Assembly: GCF_023156245.1 (NCBI RefSeq)
Contig: NZ_JAKZAH010000005.1
Coordinates: forward strand, 114,344 to 178,343
Direction: 5' to 3'
DNA from: Marinobacter bryozoorum
GTDB taxonomy: Bacteria > Pseudomonadota > Gammaproteobacteria > Pseudomonadales > Oleiphilaceae
Length of the DNA: 64,000 nt
Shown: positions 54,095 through 61,497 of the stretch, in pieces
Layout of the letters: the number at the start of each line of letters is the position of its first letter
Numbering within the stretch: the stretch's first letter is position 1
Translations under genes and position numbers: made by a program
The notes under the pieces: model-generated
Seen by the model: the letters and a program-made list of their open reading frames with translations, nothing else
What the model was told of the DNA's origin: nothing
Database searches by the model: none

Positions 54095-55723
54095 TCAGGC
54101 GAATTCGAAGCCGTGGTAGTTGGCAACGCGTACGCCATGGATGATCTGGGCATAGGTATCGACACCACCCACGAACGGCATGAAGACGCGCTCCTTGCCA
54201 GGGATGTTTGCCCCCATGTACCAGGAGTTGGCCTGGGGCATCAGCGTCAGGTTGGCCAGGTCGTTGGTGGTATGAACCCAGTTTTCCTCGGCGTCCGGGG
54301 CGGGCTCGATACGGGTGCGGCCGGACTCCTTCAGATCCCTGAGGGCCTCACTTACCCAGTCGACGTGGTCCTCTATTGATACCATCATGTTCGAAAGCAC
54401 GGACGGGCTCTGCGGACCGGTGATCATAAAAAGGTTCGGGAACCCATGACTCATCAGGCCCAGGTAGGTTTGTGGCCCATGGCGCCATTTATCGCTCAGC
54501 GTTTGGTTACCATTGTTGATTTCAATACTGTTCAACGCGCCGGTCATCGCATCGAAACCTGTCGCAAAGATGATGACGTCGAAATCAATTTCCCGGTTTC
54601 CAACACGAATCCCGGTTTCTGTGATCCGCTTCAATGGTTCGGCTTGCAGGTCAACGAGATCTACGTTGTCCCGGTTGTAGGTCTCGAAGTAACCGGTATC
54701 AACACACATCCGCTTACTGGCAATGGGGTAGCTCGTGGGGCATAGCAACTCCGCCGTCTGCGGGTCTTTTACCTTCTCCCGGATTCGGTTGCGGACATAT
54801 TCCGCTACGAACTCATTCGCCACGGGTTCAAACAACACATCCTCGAAACCAAAACTGAACCCCAGGCCTCCGCGGGCCCAGCGCTCGTCCAGGTCTTTGC
54901 GCGCCTCTTCAGGGGAAACATCGGCGAACATCACGTTACCGGGAGGCTGGTTGAACCCCACCGAGGTCTCCCGACCGAGTCGCCGGATCTCTGCGTAATT
55001 GGCCTTGATTTCGGCGTCTCGTTCATCAGAGATACGCGTATTGTGAGCGGGGACGGCGAACGTCGGCGTCCGCTGAAAGACGGTCAGGTGGCCGGCCTGC
55101 GGTGCAATTGTGGTGATCGTCTGAATGCCCGACGATCCGGTGCCAATCACGGCGACTTTCTTGCCTGACAGATCGACACCTTCGCGAGGGTAGTTGGAGG
55201 TCCAGTACATTTCACCTTTAAAGCTCTCCATTCCCTCGAACCTCGGATCAGAGGGCTTGGACAGGCACCCGGTTGCCGCGATGACGTATCGTGCGGCGGT
55301 GGCCTTTCCGCCGGATGTGGTGACCGTCCAGGTCCGCGCACGGTCATCCCACGCCAGTTTATTGACCCGCGTCGAGAAACTGATATCCCTGCGCAGGTCG
55401 TATCGTTCGCAAACATGGCGGGCGTACTCCAGCAATTCAGGCTGCGGCGCAAACCGCTCCTTCCAGCGCCATTCCTGCTGCAGTTTGTCGTCGAACGAAT
55501 ATGAGTATTCCATCGACTCGATGTCGACCCGGGCACCCGGGTAACGGTTCCAGTACCAGGTGCCGCCGACGTCGTCTCCGGTTTCAAAGATGTGTGCACT
55601 CAGCCCGATCTGACGGAGCTTGTGCAACTGATACATACCGGCAAACCCGGCGCCGATGATCACAACATCGTAATCGACGTCTGCGGGTTTATTTTGCTTG
55701 TCTTGTGCCGTAGTTGTCGTCAT
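54095..55723 (-). CDS. Flavin-containing Baeyer-Villiger-type monooxygenase
   Basis: FAD/NADPH enzyme of ~542 aa resembling cyclohexanone and phenylacetone monooxygenases. The first Rossmann motif is VIIGAGFAGMYQLHKLR, followed by the BVMO signature GGTWYWNRYPGARVD, the NADPH motif VAVIGTGSSGIQTI, and a third FATGFDAMTGAL. The fingerprint usually written FxGxxxHxxxWP is FKGEMYWTSNYP here, with Trp for His and Tyr for Trp. The start is the ATG at about 55723, four bases after the esterase gene. It would convert a ketone to an ester or lactone, which the adjacent esterase could open. Because of the altered fingerprint, other ketone or S/N-oxidation roles remain possible. Confidence 0.87.
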   Translation of the reverse strand: MTTTTAQDKQNKPADVDYDVVIIGAGFAGMYQLHKLRQIGLSAHIFETGDDVGGTWYWNRYPGARVDIESMEYSYSFDDKLQQEWRWKERFAPQPELLEYARHVCERYDLRRDISFSTRVNKLAWDDRARTWTVTTSGGKATAARYVIAATGCLSKPSDPRFEGMESFKGEMYWTSNYPREGVDLSGKKVAVIGTGSSGIQTITTIAPQAGHLTVFQRTPTFAVPAHNTRISDERDAEIKANYAEIRRLGRETSVGFNQPPGNVMFADVSPEEARKDLDERWARGGLGFSFGFEDVLFEPVANEFVAEYVRNRIREKVKDPQTAELLCPTSYPIASKRMCVDTGYFETYNRDNVDLVDLQAEPLKRITETGIRVGNREIDFDVIIFATGFDAMTGALNSIEINNGNQTLSDKWRHGPQTYLGLMSHGFPNLFMITGPQSPSVLSNMMVSIEDHVDWVSEALRDLKESGRTRIEPAPDAEENWVHTTNDLANLTLMPQANSWYMGANIPGKERVFMPFVGGVDTYAQIIHGVRVANYHGFEFA

Positions 55724-55727
55724 AGCC

Positions 55728-56672
55728 TTAACCCTCTGCAAGATTGTCGATGTAGGCATTGATCCGTTCACTGACGTACTCAACGCCAACGTCGAACCCG
55801 GGCAGAATGTTTGCCATCTGGAAAAACGCGTGCATCTGACCCTCTGCAACGCTCAGCTCCACCTCAACGCCGGCATCTTTTAGCGCGGCGGCGTACTCGG
55901 CGCCCTCATCGTGCAGCGGGTCACATTCGGCAAGGTAAACCAGCGCCGGCGGAAGCCCGGACAAATCTTTCGCACGCAGCGGCGACGCGTCCGGGTGGGC
56001 GCGGTCTCCTGAGGGTAAATAGTGGTCCCAGAACCAGATCATCGTGTCGCGATTAAGTAGCAACTGATTCTCTGGAGCGACATAGGAGGGACGATCAAAG
56101 TCACAGTCAGTGACCGGATAGACAAGAACCTGGTAATCGATCTTCGGGCCGCCATGATCGCGGGCCCGCAAGGTCATGACCGCCGCTATATTGCCGCCTG
56201 CACTATCACCGGCGACGATCAGTGGCACATTCGCGCCCGCAAGCTGCTGCTTGTTCTCTGCCGCCCAGTTGAGGCCAGCGCGGCTGTCTTCGATCGCAGC
56301 CGGGAACCGGTGTTCCGGCGCCTTGCGATAGTTCACCAGCACAATCACCGACTGTGTTTTCACGCACAACTGGCGAGCCAGGTTATCGTATTGAAGGTCA
56401 ATGTCGCCGATGACCCAACCACCACCGTGGAAATAGACCAGGACCGACTTTGCCTTGCCTTCAGGCTTCATGACCCGCATCCGGATTTCATCACCATCGC
56501 TGGTCGCAAGCTTGAAATTCTCAACCGATCCGACGTCGGGTCCCTTGCCGCTCATACCCGCCAGGATCGGGCCACTCATGCGCGCGATCGCGGGTGTGCT
56601 CTCGTGGATCGCCGGAGCTCCGGGTTTGGCAAGGGCTTCGAGGAACATCATCGATGCTTGATCAAGAGCCAT
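55728..56672 (-). CDS. Alpha/beta hydrolase, HSL (type IV esterase) family
   Basis: Esterase or lactonase of 314 residues. The oxyanion motif is YFHGGGWVIGD (residues ~80-90), the nucleophile is in VAGDSAGGNIAAV, the acid in AECDPLHDEG and the histidine in GQMHAFFQM. The start is ATG 56672, with GGGGAGG about nine bases upstream; longer frames run into the remnant. It is immediately followed by the Baeyer-Villiger monooxygenase gene (4-base gap), so the pair probably handles one ester or lactone product. Confidence 0.92.
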   Translation of the reverse strand: MALDQASMMFLEALAKPGAPAIHESTPAIARMSGPILAGMSGKGPDVGSVENFKLATSDGDEIRMRVMKPEGKAKSVLVYFHGGGWVIGDIDLQYDNLARQLCVKTQSVIVLVNYRKAPEHRFPAAIEDSRAGLNWAAENKQQLAGANVPLIVAGDSAGGNIAAVMTLRARDHGGPKIDYQVLVYPVTDCDFDRPSYVAPENQLLLNRDTMIWFWDHYLPSGDRAHPDASPLRAKDLSGLPPALVYLAECDPLHDEGAEYAAALKDAGVEVELSVAEGQMHAFFQMANILPGFDVGVEYVSERINAYIDNLAEG

Positions 56673-56673
56673 G

Positions 56674-56874
56674 TTAGCCAGCCTCCCCGGCACGAAGTGC
56701 GCCATTAAATGAAGTTTCCTCAGTGAGTGGCATCCACCCGCATTCTTTGCACTCCGTTGCCAGGCGCAGCTGCTCGAGTGGTGCAGCACCCGTGGTATCG
56801 ACCAGCCGGTCACTGAGAAAGGAGATGTGGGCTCTTTCGAGCCAGGCCTTTGGCGAATCTGAAGTCTGAGTCAT
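56674..56874 (-). pseudogene. Truncated duplicate of the aldehyde dehydrogenase N-terminus
   Basis: The frame starts MTQTSDSPKAWLERAHISFL, matching the start of the intact aldehyde dehydrogenase at 53761 (MTQISDSVKAWLDKEHKLFI), and continues with weaker similarity for ~45 residues before diverging and ending after 66 codons. The upstream region is also a copy of that gene's control region. It is read as a duplication followed by deletion, leaving the promoter to drive the esterase and monooxygenase genes. Confidence 0.72.
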
Positions 56875-56941
56875 AACGTACCCTTTTCACCCTTGTTGTC
56901 ATTGTTGGTGTACAGGCCTGAACAGCCTGCATTTCCTGTAA

Positions 56942-56957
56942 GTCAAGACTCGTGCCA
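56942..56957 (-). promoter_or_regulatory. Sigma-54-like promoter, copy B
   Basis: On the minus strand TGGCAC-GAGTC-TTGAC, with a consensus -24 box. It would drive the truncated aldehyde dehydrogenase leader, then the esterase and Baeyer-Villiger genes. Confidence 0.58.
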
Positions 56958-57042
56958 GCAATGGACTTATGGAGGAAACCTTGGTAGTCATACAGTTAGC
57001 GAAATCTTTGCTACTATGAATCTGGCTTGCCTGTGCCAGAGT

Positions 57043-57056
57043 GCGACAGGTGTTGC
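57043..57056 (-). promoter_or_regulatory. Activator-site-like palindrome, copy B
   Basis: Identical GCGACAGGTGTTGC element in the divergent region between the esterase operon and the AcoR-like activator gene, about 45 bases before the activator ATG. It could serve the minus-strand operon and autoregulation. Confidence 0.58.
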
Positions 57057-57099
57057 AAAATCAGACAACAAGAACAATACCCCTACAGGAGTGCACGGG

Positions 57100-59052
57100 A
57101 TGTTTCGGACGGTTCTTCGTACCCCGGAAGTCATAAAGCAGGCTTACCTCCAGGCGGAGCGGGGCCATGTTTCTACTGACTTGCTCGATGCCAGTATCGG
57201 CCAGTCCTGGCTAAGGTGCCTGGAATCCGGTTTACGGGTCGGGTCCCAGCCAGAATTGCCGCAGATGGCGGGCGGAGAACTGAAGCATGAGATGGGCCGT
57301 AACGAGCGGTTTCTCAGGCTGTCATCCCCGCTGGCTGAACGCCTCTCCAACAACCTCAATGACTGCCAGGTGATCCTTGCGTCCCCCGATGCGACCATCC
57401 TTAAACAGCTGGGGCGCCACCAGGATTTCATGGACGACGTTGTTATGGACCCCGGAGTCCGGATGCCCGAGTCACTCGCGGGCACAAACGGCCCCGGGCT
57501 TTGCCTGATTGAACGCAAGCCGGTGCTGGTAAACTCCTGTGAACACCTGTTATACCCGGATGTCACCGTCAGCTGCGTGGCCGCCCCGCTGTTTGACCTG
57601 CACGGAGACGTGCTGGGGCTGATCGACTTCACCTTTGCGGCTAACCACCCGCGGCCAGACCAGTTCCTTGACCATGCAAACTGGTTCTCGGCGGCCTTTG
57701 AGCACCAGCTGTTCCTGGACAGCTACCGTGATAACTGGATCCTGCAGGTCCAGGCCCTGTCGACCTGGTCTCAGCAGGAGCCATCCGGCCTACTCGCCTT
57801 TAACGACGACGGCTCACTGGTTGCGGCCAGTTCCCACGCCCTGAAGGCTTTCGTGACAACCGAAACCGGGCTGGTCGGGTGTCCGGTGGAGTCTATTTTC
57901 GGCGTCAGCTGGGGTGCCATGGTCGATCATTGCCGGAAATACCCTGGCGTTCTGAGCCTGGAAAGAACCGGGCGCCAGATGATTGGCCGGCTCTCACCAC
58001 CTTCAAACTGGCGCTCTGTTACCCCATTGCCACTGCGCAAACCCGTGAAGTTGTCGGCAATGGAGGCGTTGATCCGGACATGGCCGGACGAACTGGCGGC
58101 AGAGGCCCGCCGCGGCGTTCGGGCCCTGGAAGCCGGAATGCCAGTACTGCTACAGGGGGATACCGGCACCGGAAAGGAGCAATTTGCCAGGGCCCTTCAT
58201 ACTGATTCCGGGGCGACTGGCCCCTTCGTGGCCATCAACTGCGCGGCACTTCCCGAAGGAATGATCGAAGGTGAACTATTCGGTTATCGCGACGGCGCAT
58301 TTACCGGCGCCCGCAAGGGCGGCTACAACGGACGCTTCCTGCAGGCCCAGGGCGGCACCCTGTTGCTGGATGAAATTGGCGATATGCCCCTGGAGCTGCA
58401 AGCGAGGCTGTTGCGGGTAATCCAGGAGCGCACGGTCACTCCCCTGGGTGGTCACGAAGAGCTTCCGATTGATTGTCGTATCGTGGCGGCCAGCCTTCAC
58501 GACCTGGAAGAGCTTGTCGACCAGGGGCGTTTCAGGGAAGACCTCTATTTCCGGCTGGCCGCCGTAGTAGTCGAGCTGCTGGCGCTGCACCAGCAAACTG
58601 ACTTGGCGGACGCGGTCGACCGCCTGTGGCAGGAGGTTTGTGGGCGCCATGGCAGATTCGTTGACCTTGACGCTGAACTGCGCAAGCAACTGGCGGGGTA
58701 TCATTGGCCTGGCAACTGGCGGGAACTGGAGAACTGCCTGGAGGCCTTGCTGGTCGGAGCACAACCCAACAGCTATTACCTGACCAGTGCAGACCTTCCG
58801 ATACGCTGGCGCAGAAAGTTCCAGCAGCACGACCTTGTGCCGCCCCCGACGGTGGCTAGCCTGGCTGACCGGGAGCCACAGACACAAAACCTCAAGGACA
58901 TGGAGTGGGAGCACATGCAGCGAACCCTCCAGGCCTGCAACGGCAACTATTCGGCGGCAGCCAAGACCCTTGGCATCAGCCGCTCCACCCTTTATCGCCG
59001 CCTGAACAAAGAGGCCGCCGACAGCCCTGGCAGAGTCAGGATCCCCTGCTGA
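57100..59052 (+). CDS. AcoR-like sigma-54 dependent activator (GAF + AAA+ + Fis HTH)
   Basis: Enhancer-binding protein of 650 residues. An AcoR-like N-terminal region with a GAF domain (ESLAGTNGPGLCLIERKPVLVNSCEHLL and VSCVAAPLFDLHGDVLGLIDFT) is followed by an AAA+ domain: Walker A GDTGTGKEQF, GAFTGA contact loop, Walker B GGTLLLDEIGDM. The C-terminal Fis HTH is NGNYSAAAKTLGISRSTLYRRL. The ATG at 57100 has AGGAG at eight bases. It is divergent from the esterase-monooxygenase operon, and repeated activator-site-like palindromes lie before both that operon and the aldehyde dehydrogenase gene. The inducer is unknown. Confidence 0.9.
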   Translation: MFRTVLRTPEVIKQAYLQAERGHVSTDLLDASIGQSWLRCLESGLRVGSQPELPQMAGGELKHEMGRNERFLRLSSPLAERLSNNLNDCQVILASPDATILKQLGRHQDFMDDVVMDPGVRMPESLAGTNGPGLCLIERKPVLVNSCEHLLYPDVTVSCVAAPLFDLHGDVLGLIDFTFAANHPRPDQFLDHANWFSAAFEHQLFLDSYRDNWILQVQALSTWSQQEPSGLLAFNDDGSLVAASSHALKAFVTTETGLVGCPVESIFGVSWGAMVDHCRKYPGVLSLERTGRQMIGRLSPPSNWRSVTPLPLRKPVKLSAMEALIRTWPDELAAEARRGVRALEAGMPVLLQGDTGTGKEQFARALHTDSGATGPFVAINCAALPEGMIEGELFGYRDGAFTGARKGGYNGRFLQAQGGTLLLDEIGDMPLELQARLLRVIQERTVTPLGGHEELPIDCRIVAASLHDLEELVDQGRFREDLYFRLAAVVVELLALHQQTDLADAVDRLWQEVCGRHGRFVDLDAELRKQLAGYHWPGNWRELENCLEALLVGAQPNSYYLTSADLPIRWRRKFQQHDLVPPPTVASLADREPQTQNLKDMEWEHMQRTLQACNGNYSAAAKTLGISRSTLYRRLNKEAADSPGRVRIPC

Positions 59053-59485
59053 ACCCAGCGTGGTCGATAAACTCTCCCCGACCACCCTGGTCCAGTGCCC
59101 GGCGCATGAGGTCGGGAATGGGCATTTTCTCGACCGTTTCCGGATGCACCGTCACACCAACCATCTCGCCTTTTGCCAGGAACTGCCCGGTGCGGGCGTT
59201 GCTGATATCCATGTCCAGGGTAAAGGATGTGTTGCCGATATGCCCTGGCTGCACAGTGATTTCCAGCTGGTCCCGGTAACGGGCCGGGGCTTTCCATTCA
59301 ATGGTCAGCTTGACCACCTGGTAGTCGAAACCACCACCGGGCAGCTGGTCCTGCTCACAGATATGGTGGAGAAACTCGGTGGCCGCCAGGTCGATATAGT
59401 CGCCGTAACGGGCGTTGAAAACCACTTTCTGGGCATCGCATTCGCCGTAGCGGACTTGCATGTAGTAACGGAATGGTTGGGTCAT
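59036..59485 (-). CDS. Acyl-CoA thioesterase, 4-hydroxybenzoyl-CoA/YbgC hotdog family
   Basis: Hotdog-fold thioesterase of 149 residues. The catalytic Asp motif is VRYGECDAQKVVFNARYGDYIDLAATEFL, and the second strand QVVKLTIEWKAPARYRDQLEIT is typical. The 3' end overlaps the end of the convergent activator gene by 17 bases. It would hydrolyse an acyl-CoA of the catabolic pathway (inferred). It lies downstream of the TRAP binding-protein gene on the same strand, but a terminator-like hairpin lies between them. Confidence 0.9.
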   Translation of the reverse strand: MTQPFRYYMQVRYGECDAQKVVFNARYGDYIDLAATEFLHHICEQDQLPGGGFDYQVVKLTIEWKAPARYRDQLEITVQPGHIGNTSFTLDMDISNARTGQFLAKGEMVGVTVHPETVEKMPIPDLMRRALDQGGRGEFIDHAGFSRGS

Positions 59486-59507
59486 TGTTATGTACCTTGA
59501 AATTAGT

Positions 59508-59534
59508 AAGGCCAGGGTCCGGAACCCTGGCCTT
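59508..59534 (-). terminator. Terminator hairpin after TRAP binding protein 3
   Basis: Perfect 11-bp stem AAGGCCAGGGT / ACCCTGGCCTT with a 5-base loop, 22 bases past the TRAP binding protein stop on the minus strand. A short T-rich stretch follows. Confidence 0.65.
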
Positions 59535-59555
59535 CAACACTCAATGGAAAGTCTG

Positions 59556-60704
59556 TCAGAGGCTGTAAGCGCTCGCATCCACCTTTGAGAAAACCTCGTT
59601 CCAGTAAAGGTCGGTGAGACCTTCCCGGGTTTCTACGCCTTCGACTTTATCGACCCACTCCGCCAGGGTCTTGCGAAAGGCAGCCATTTTTTCCGGGGCA
59701 TTCTCGATATCAAAGCGCTCTGAATAGTGAGCGGCAACGGTTTCGAGGTCTTTTTCAATAAATTCCCGGGTAGCTTCCACAAGCTCCTCATCTGGTTCAT
59801 GCAGCGTTACTGTATCGCTCTCATCGATCTGGCGCAGGGCCTCGACGTGATCCTCGTAATAGAGAATAACCGTCTCGGCAGCCCCCACCGCTGCGCCGTA
59901 GAGCAGCGTTTCCCTGCGGTCTTCCGAAAGGGAACGCCAGGTATCAGCGTTGATGTTGGTGCCGACCCCGCCAAACGTGCCGCCAGGAACGCCCATGGTT
60001 ACATCGCTGACCACTTCGATAAACTTGAAGTTCAGCAAGTCCGACAGGTTATGGGCGGTACAATCCACTACCCCCTGGCTCAGTCCTTCATAGGTTTCAT
60101 TTACCGGAATGGATACCGGTGAGCCTCCCATGGTTTCGACCCACCGCGCCCACTGGGGCCCTCCGATACGAATTCGCTTGCCGTCGATATCAGCGGACGC
60201 CGTAAACTTACCGTTGCAGAACAGACCATAAGGCGACGTGCTTACCATGTTCAGGAACACCTGGTTCCGGTCCAGGTGTTCCTCAATGCATTCCGGGCAG
60301 TCATTGATCACAAAATCAGCGACGGCCCCGGTGTAGGCAAACATGGCGGTCTTGGCGTCTTCACGGGACAGTTCAGGCGCCATGGTCATCTCCGTCAACA
60401 TGATGGTGTTGGGGAAATCGGATGGAAAATAAGGTGTCAAAACATGGCCAAGGTCCGCCATGCCATCCCTGAGACCAGCCGGGGTTTCCATAAAACTGAG
60501 CAAGGACTGGGCGTAGCCTTTTACAGCGATCTCTCCCCCGGAGCGTTCCTCGACCCCCTCGATAAAGGCTTCCATGCCTTTGGTACCCAGGGTGTTTTGG
60601 GGAGAACCGGTGGCAAAGCGAAGTTGCTCCGCGCCTGCGATGTTGGTACTGGCGAGGCCAGCGAGTGTAATTCCTGCGACAATTGCCTTGACTGGGTATT
60701 TCAT
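59556..60704 (-). CDS. TRAP transporter substrate-binding protein, DctP family (orphan, copy 3)
   Basis: Periplasmic receptor of 382 residues, with a signal peptide ending near NIAGAEQ. Clamp region RIRIGGPQWARW and VNETYEGLSQGVVDC are nearly identical to copy 2 (29362-30516). The four cysteines INDCPECI, GLFC and VVDC are conserved. The C-terminus is VFSKVDASAYSL. A TetR gene lies 60 bases upstream on the same strand and an acyl-CoA ligase diverges from it, so the ligand may be an organic acid of the local pathway. No dctQM genes are adjacent. Confidence 0.88.
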   Translation of the reverse strand: MKYPVKAIVAGITLAGLASTNIAGAEQLRFATGSPQNTLGTKGMEAFIEGVEERSGGEIAVKGYAQSLLSFMETPAGLRDGMADLGHVLTPYFPSDFPNTIMLTEMTMAPELSREDAKTAMFAYTGAVADFVINDCPECIEEHLDRNQVFLNMVSTSPYGLFCNGKFTASADIDGKRIRIGGPQWARWVETMGGSPVSIPVNETYEGLSQGVVDCTAHNLSDLLNFKFIEVVSDVTMGVPGGTFGGVGTNINADTWRSLSEDRRETLLYGAAVGAAETVILYYEDHVEALRQIDESDTVTLHEPDEELVEATREFIEKDLETVAAHYSERFDIENAPEKMAAFRKTLAEWVDKVEGVETREGLTDLYWNEVFSKVDASAYSL

Positions 60705-60764
60705 AGGTTTGCTTTCTCCGTTTTGGTTGGGGGGTACAGTTTTTTTATTTGTTTACGCCGGCTT

Positions 60765-61397
60765 TCACGCATGCCCTGACAGCAGCAATCGAACCGCTGT
60801 GGTGGTCTGGGCAATTTCGGTTTTCTGCCCGCTGATAACATCGCCATAAAGAAAGGACTCACCAACCCGGACGACGAGAAACGCCAGGTCATCAGGGTCG
60901 ATCGGGGGCGACCAACGCGTTTTTCGGGACTGCTCAAGGATGAGGGCGCGAATGGTATCGACGGACCTGGCCTGGAAAAGGCTGGTTTTGGAGGTGAGTA
61001 TGCGGATGGCGTATTCCGGGTCCTGGCGAATAAAGCGGTATAGCGCTTCGCTGTGAATAACCTTTCGGAGTAGCTGCTCACAGACAGACACCACGTACTC
61101 GGGCCCCTCCCCTGTGCTGGTTTCCAGGGTGCTGTCGATCAGCTCCTGATAGAACGACCAGATAATCTCGCCGATAAACAGGTCCCGGCTTCCCACCCAG
61201 CGGAACAGCGTGGCGCGGTTAACACCCAGCTCTTGCGCTATGGAACCCATGTTGATTTTCTCCCCTTCAAACCAGCGCTTACGACCAATTTGAAGGGCAG
61301 CGATCGGGGTCACCGAGCCCACGCGGTTCTCGCCTGCCAGTGCCCTTGAAAGGGGTGTAATCTTTGTTTGCATCGATATTTGTTTTTGTTGCATCAT
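60765..61397 (-). CDS. TetR-family transcriptional regulator (QsdR-like)
   Basis: Regulator of ~200-210 residues. The N-terminal HTH is INMGSIAQELGVNRATLFRWVGSRDLFIGEIIW; the C-terminal ligand domain follows. ATG 61397 and ATG 61373 (MQTKITPLSR) are both possible starts, and neither has a good ribosome-binding site. It diverges from the acyl-CoA ligase gene; the spacer contains a repeated GTTGCAT motif that could be an operator. It also precedes the third TRAP binding-protein gene. The ligand may be an acyl-CoA or acyl compound (inference). Confidence 0.87.
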   Translation of the reverse strand: MMQQKQISMQTKITPLSRALAGENRVGSVTPIAALQIGRKRWFEGEKINMGSIAQELGVNRATLFRWVGSRDLFIGEIIWSFYQELIDSTLETSTGEGPEYVVSVCEQLLRKVIHSEALYRFIRQDPEYAIRILTSKTSLFQARSVDTIRALILEQSRKTRWSPPIDPDDLAFLVVRVGESFLYGDVISGQKTEIAQTTTAVRLLLSGHA

Positions 61398-61497
61398 GCG
61401 TCACAGAATAACAATGTTGCATTGCCCCGAACAAGATAGAAGCGCAGTGCGCGACATGCAAGCGACGACAAGAACAAACATCCAAGAGGTGGTAAAA

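Larger units (their letters stand above)
56875..57070. repeat. Duplicated control region, copy B
   Basis: Counterpart of 53762-53960 in front of the truncated aldehyde dehydrogenase. The central spacers have diverged, but the leader, promoter and palindrome blocks are kept, implying selection on them. Confidence 0.75.
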
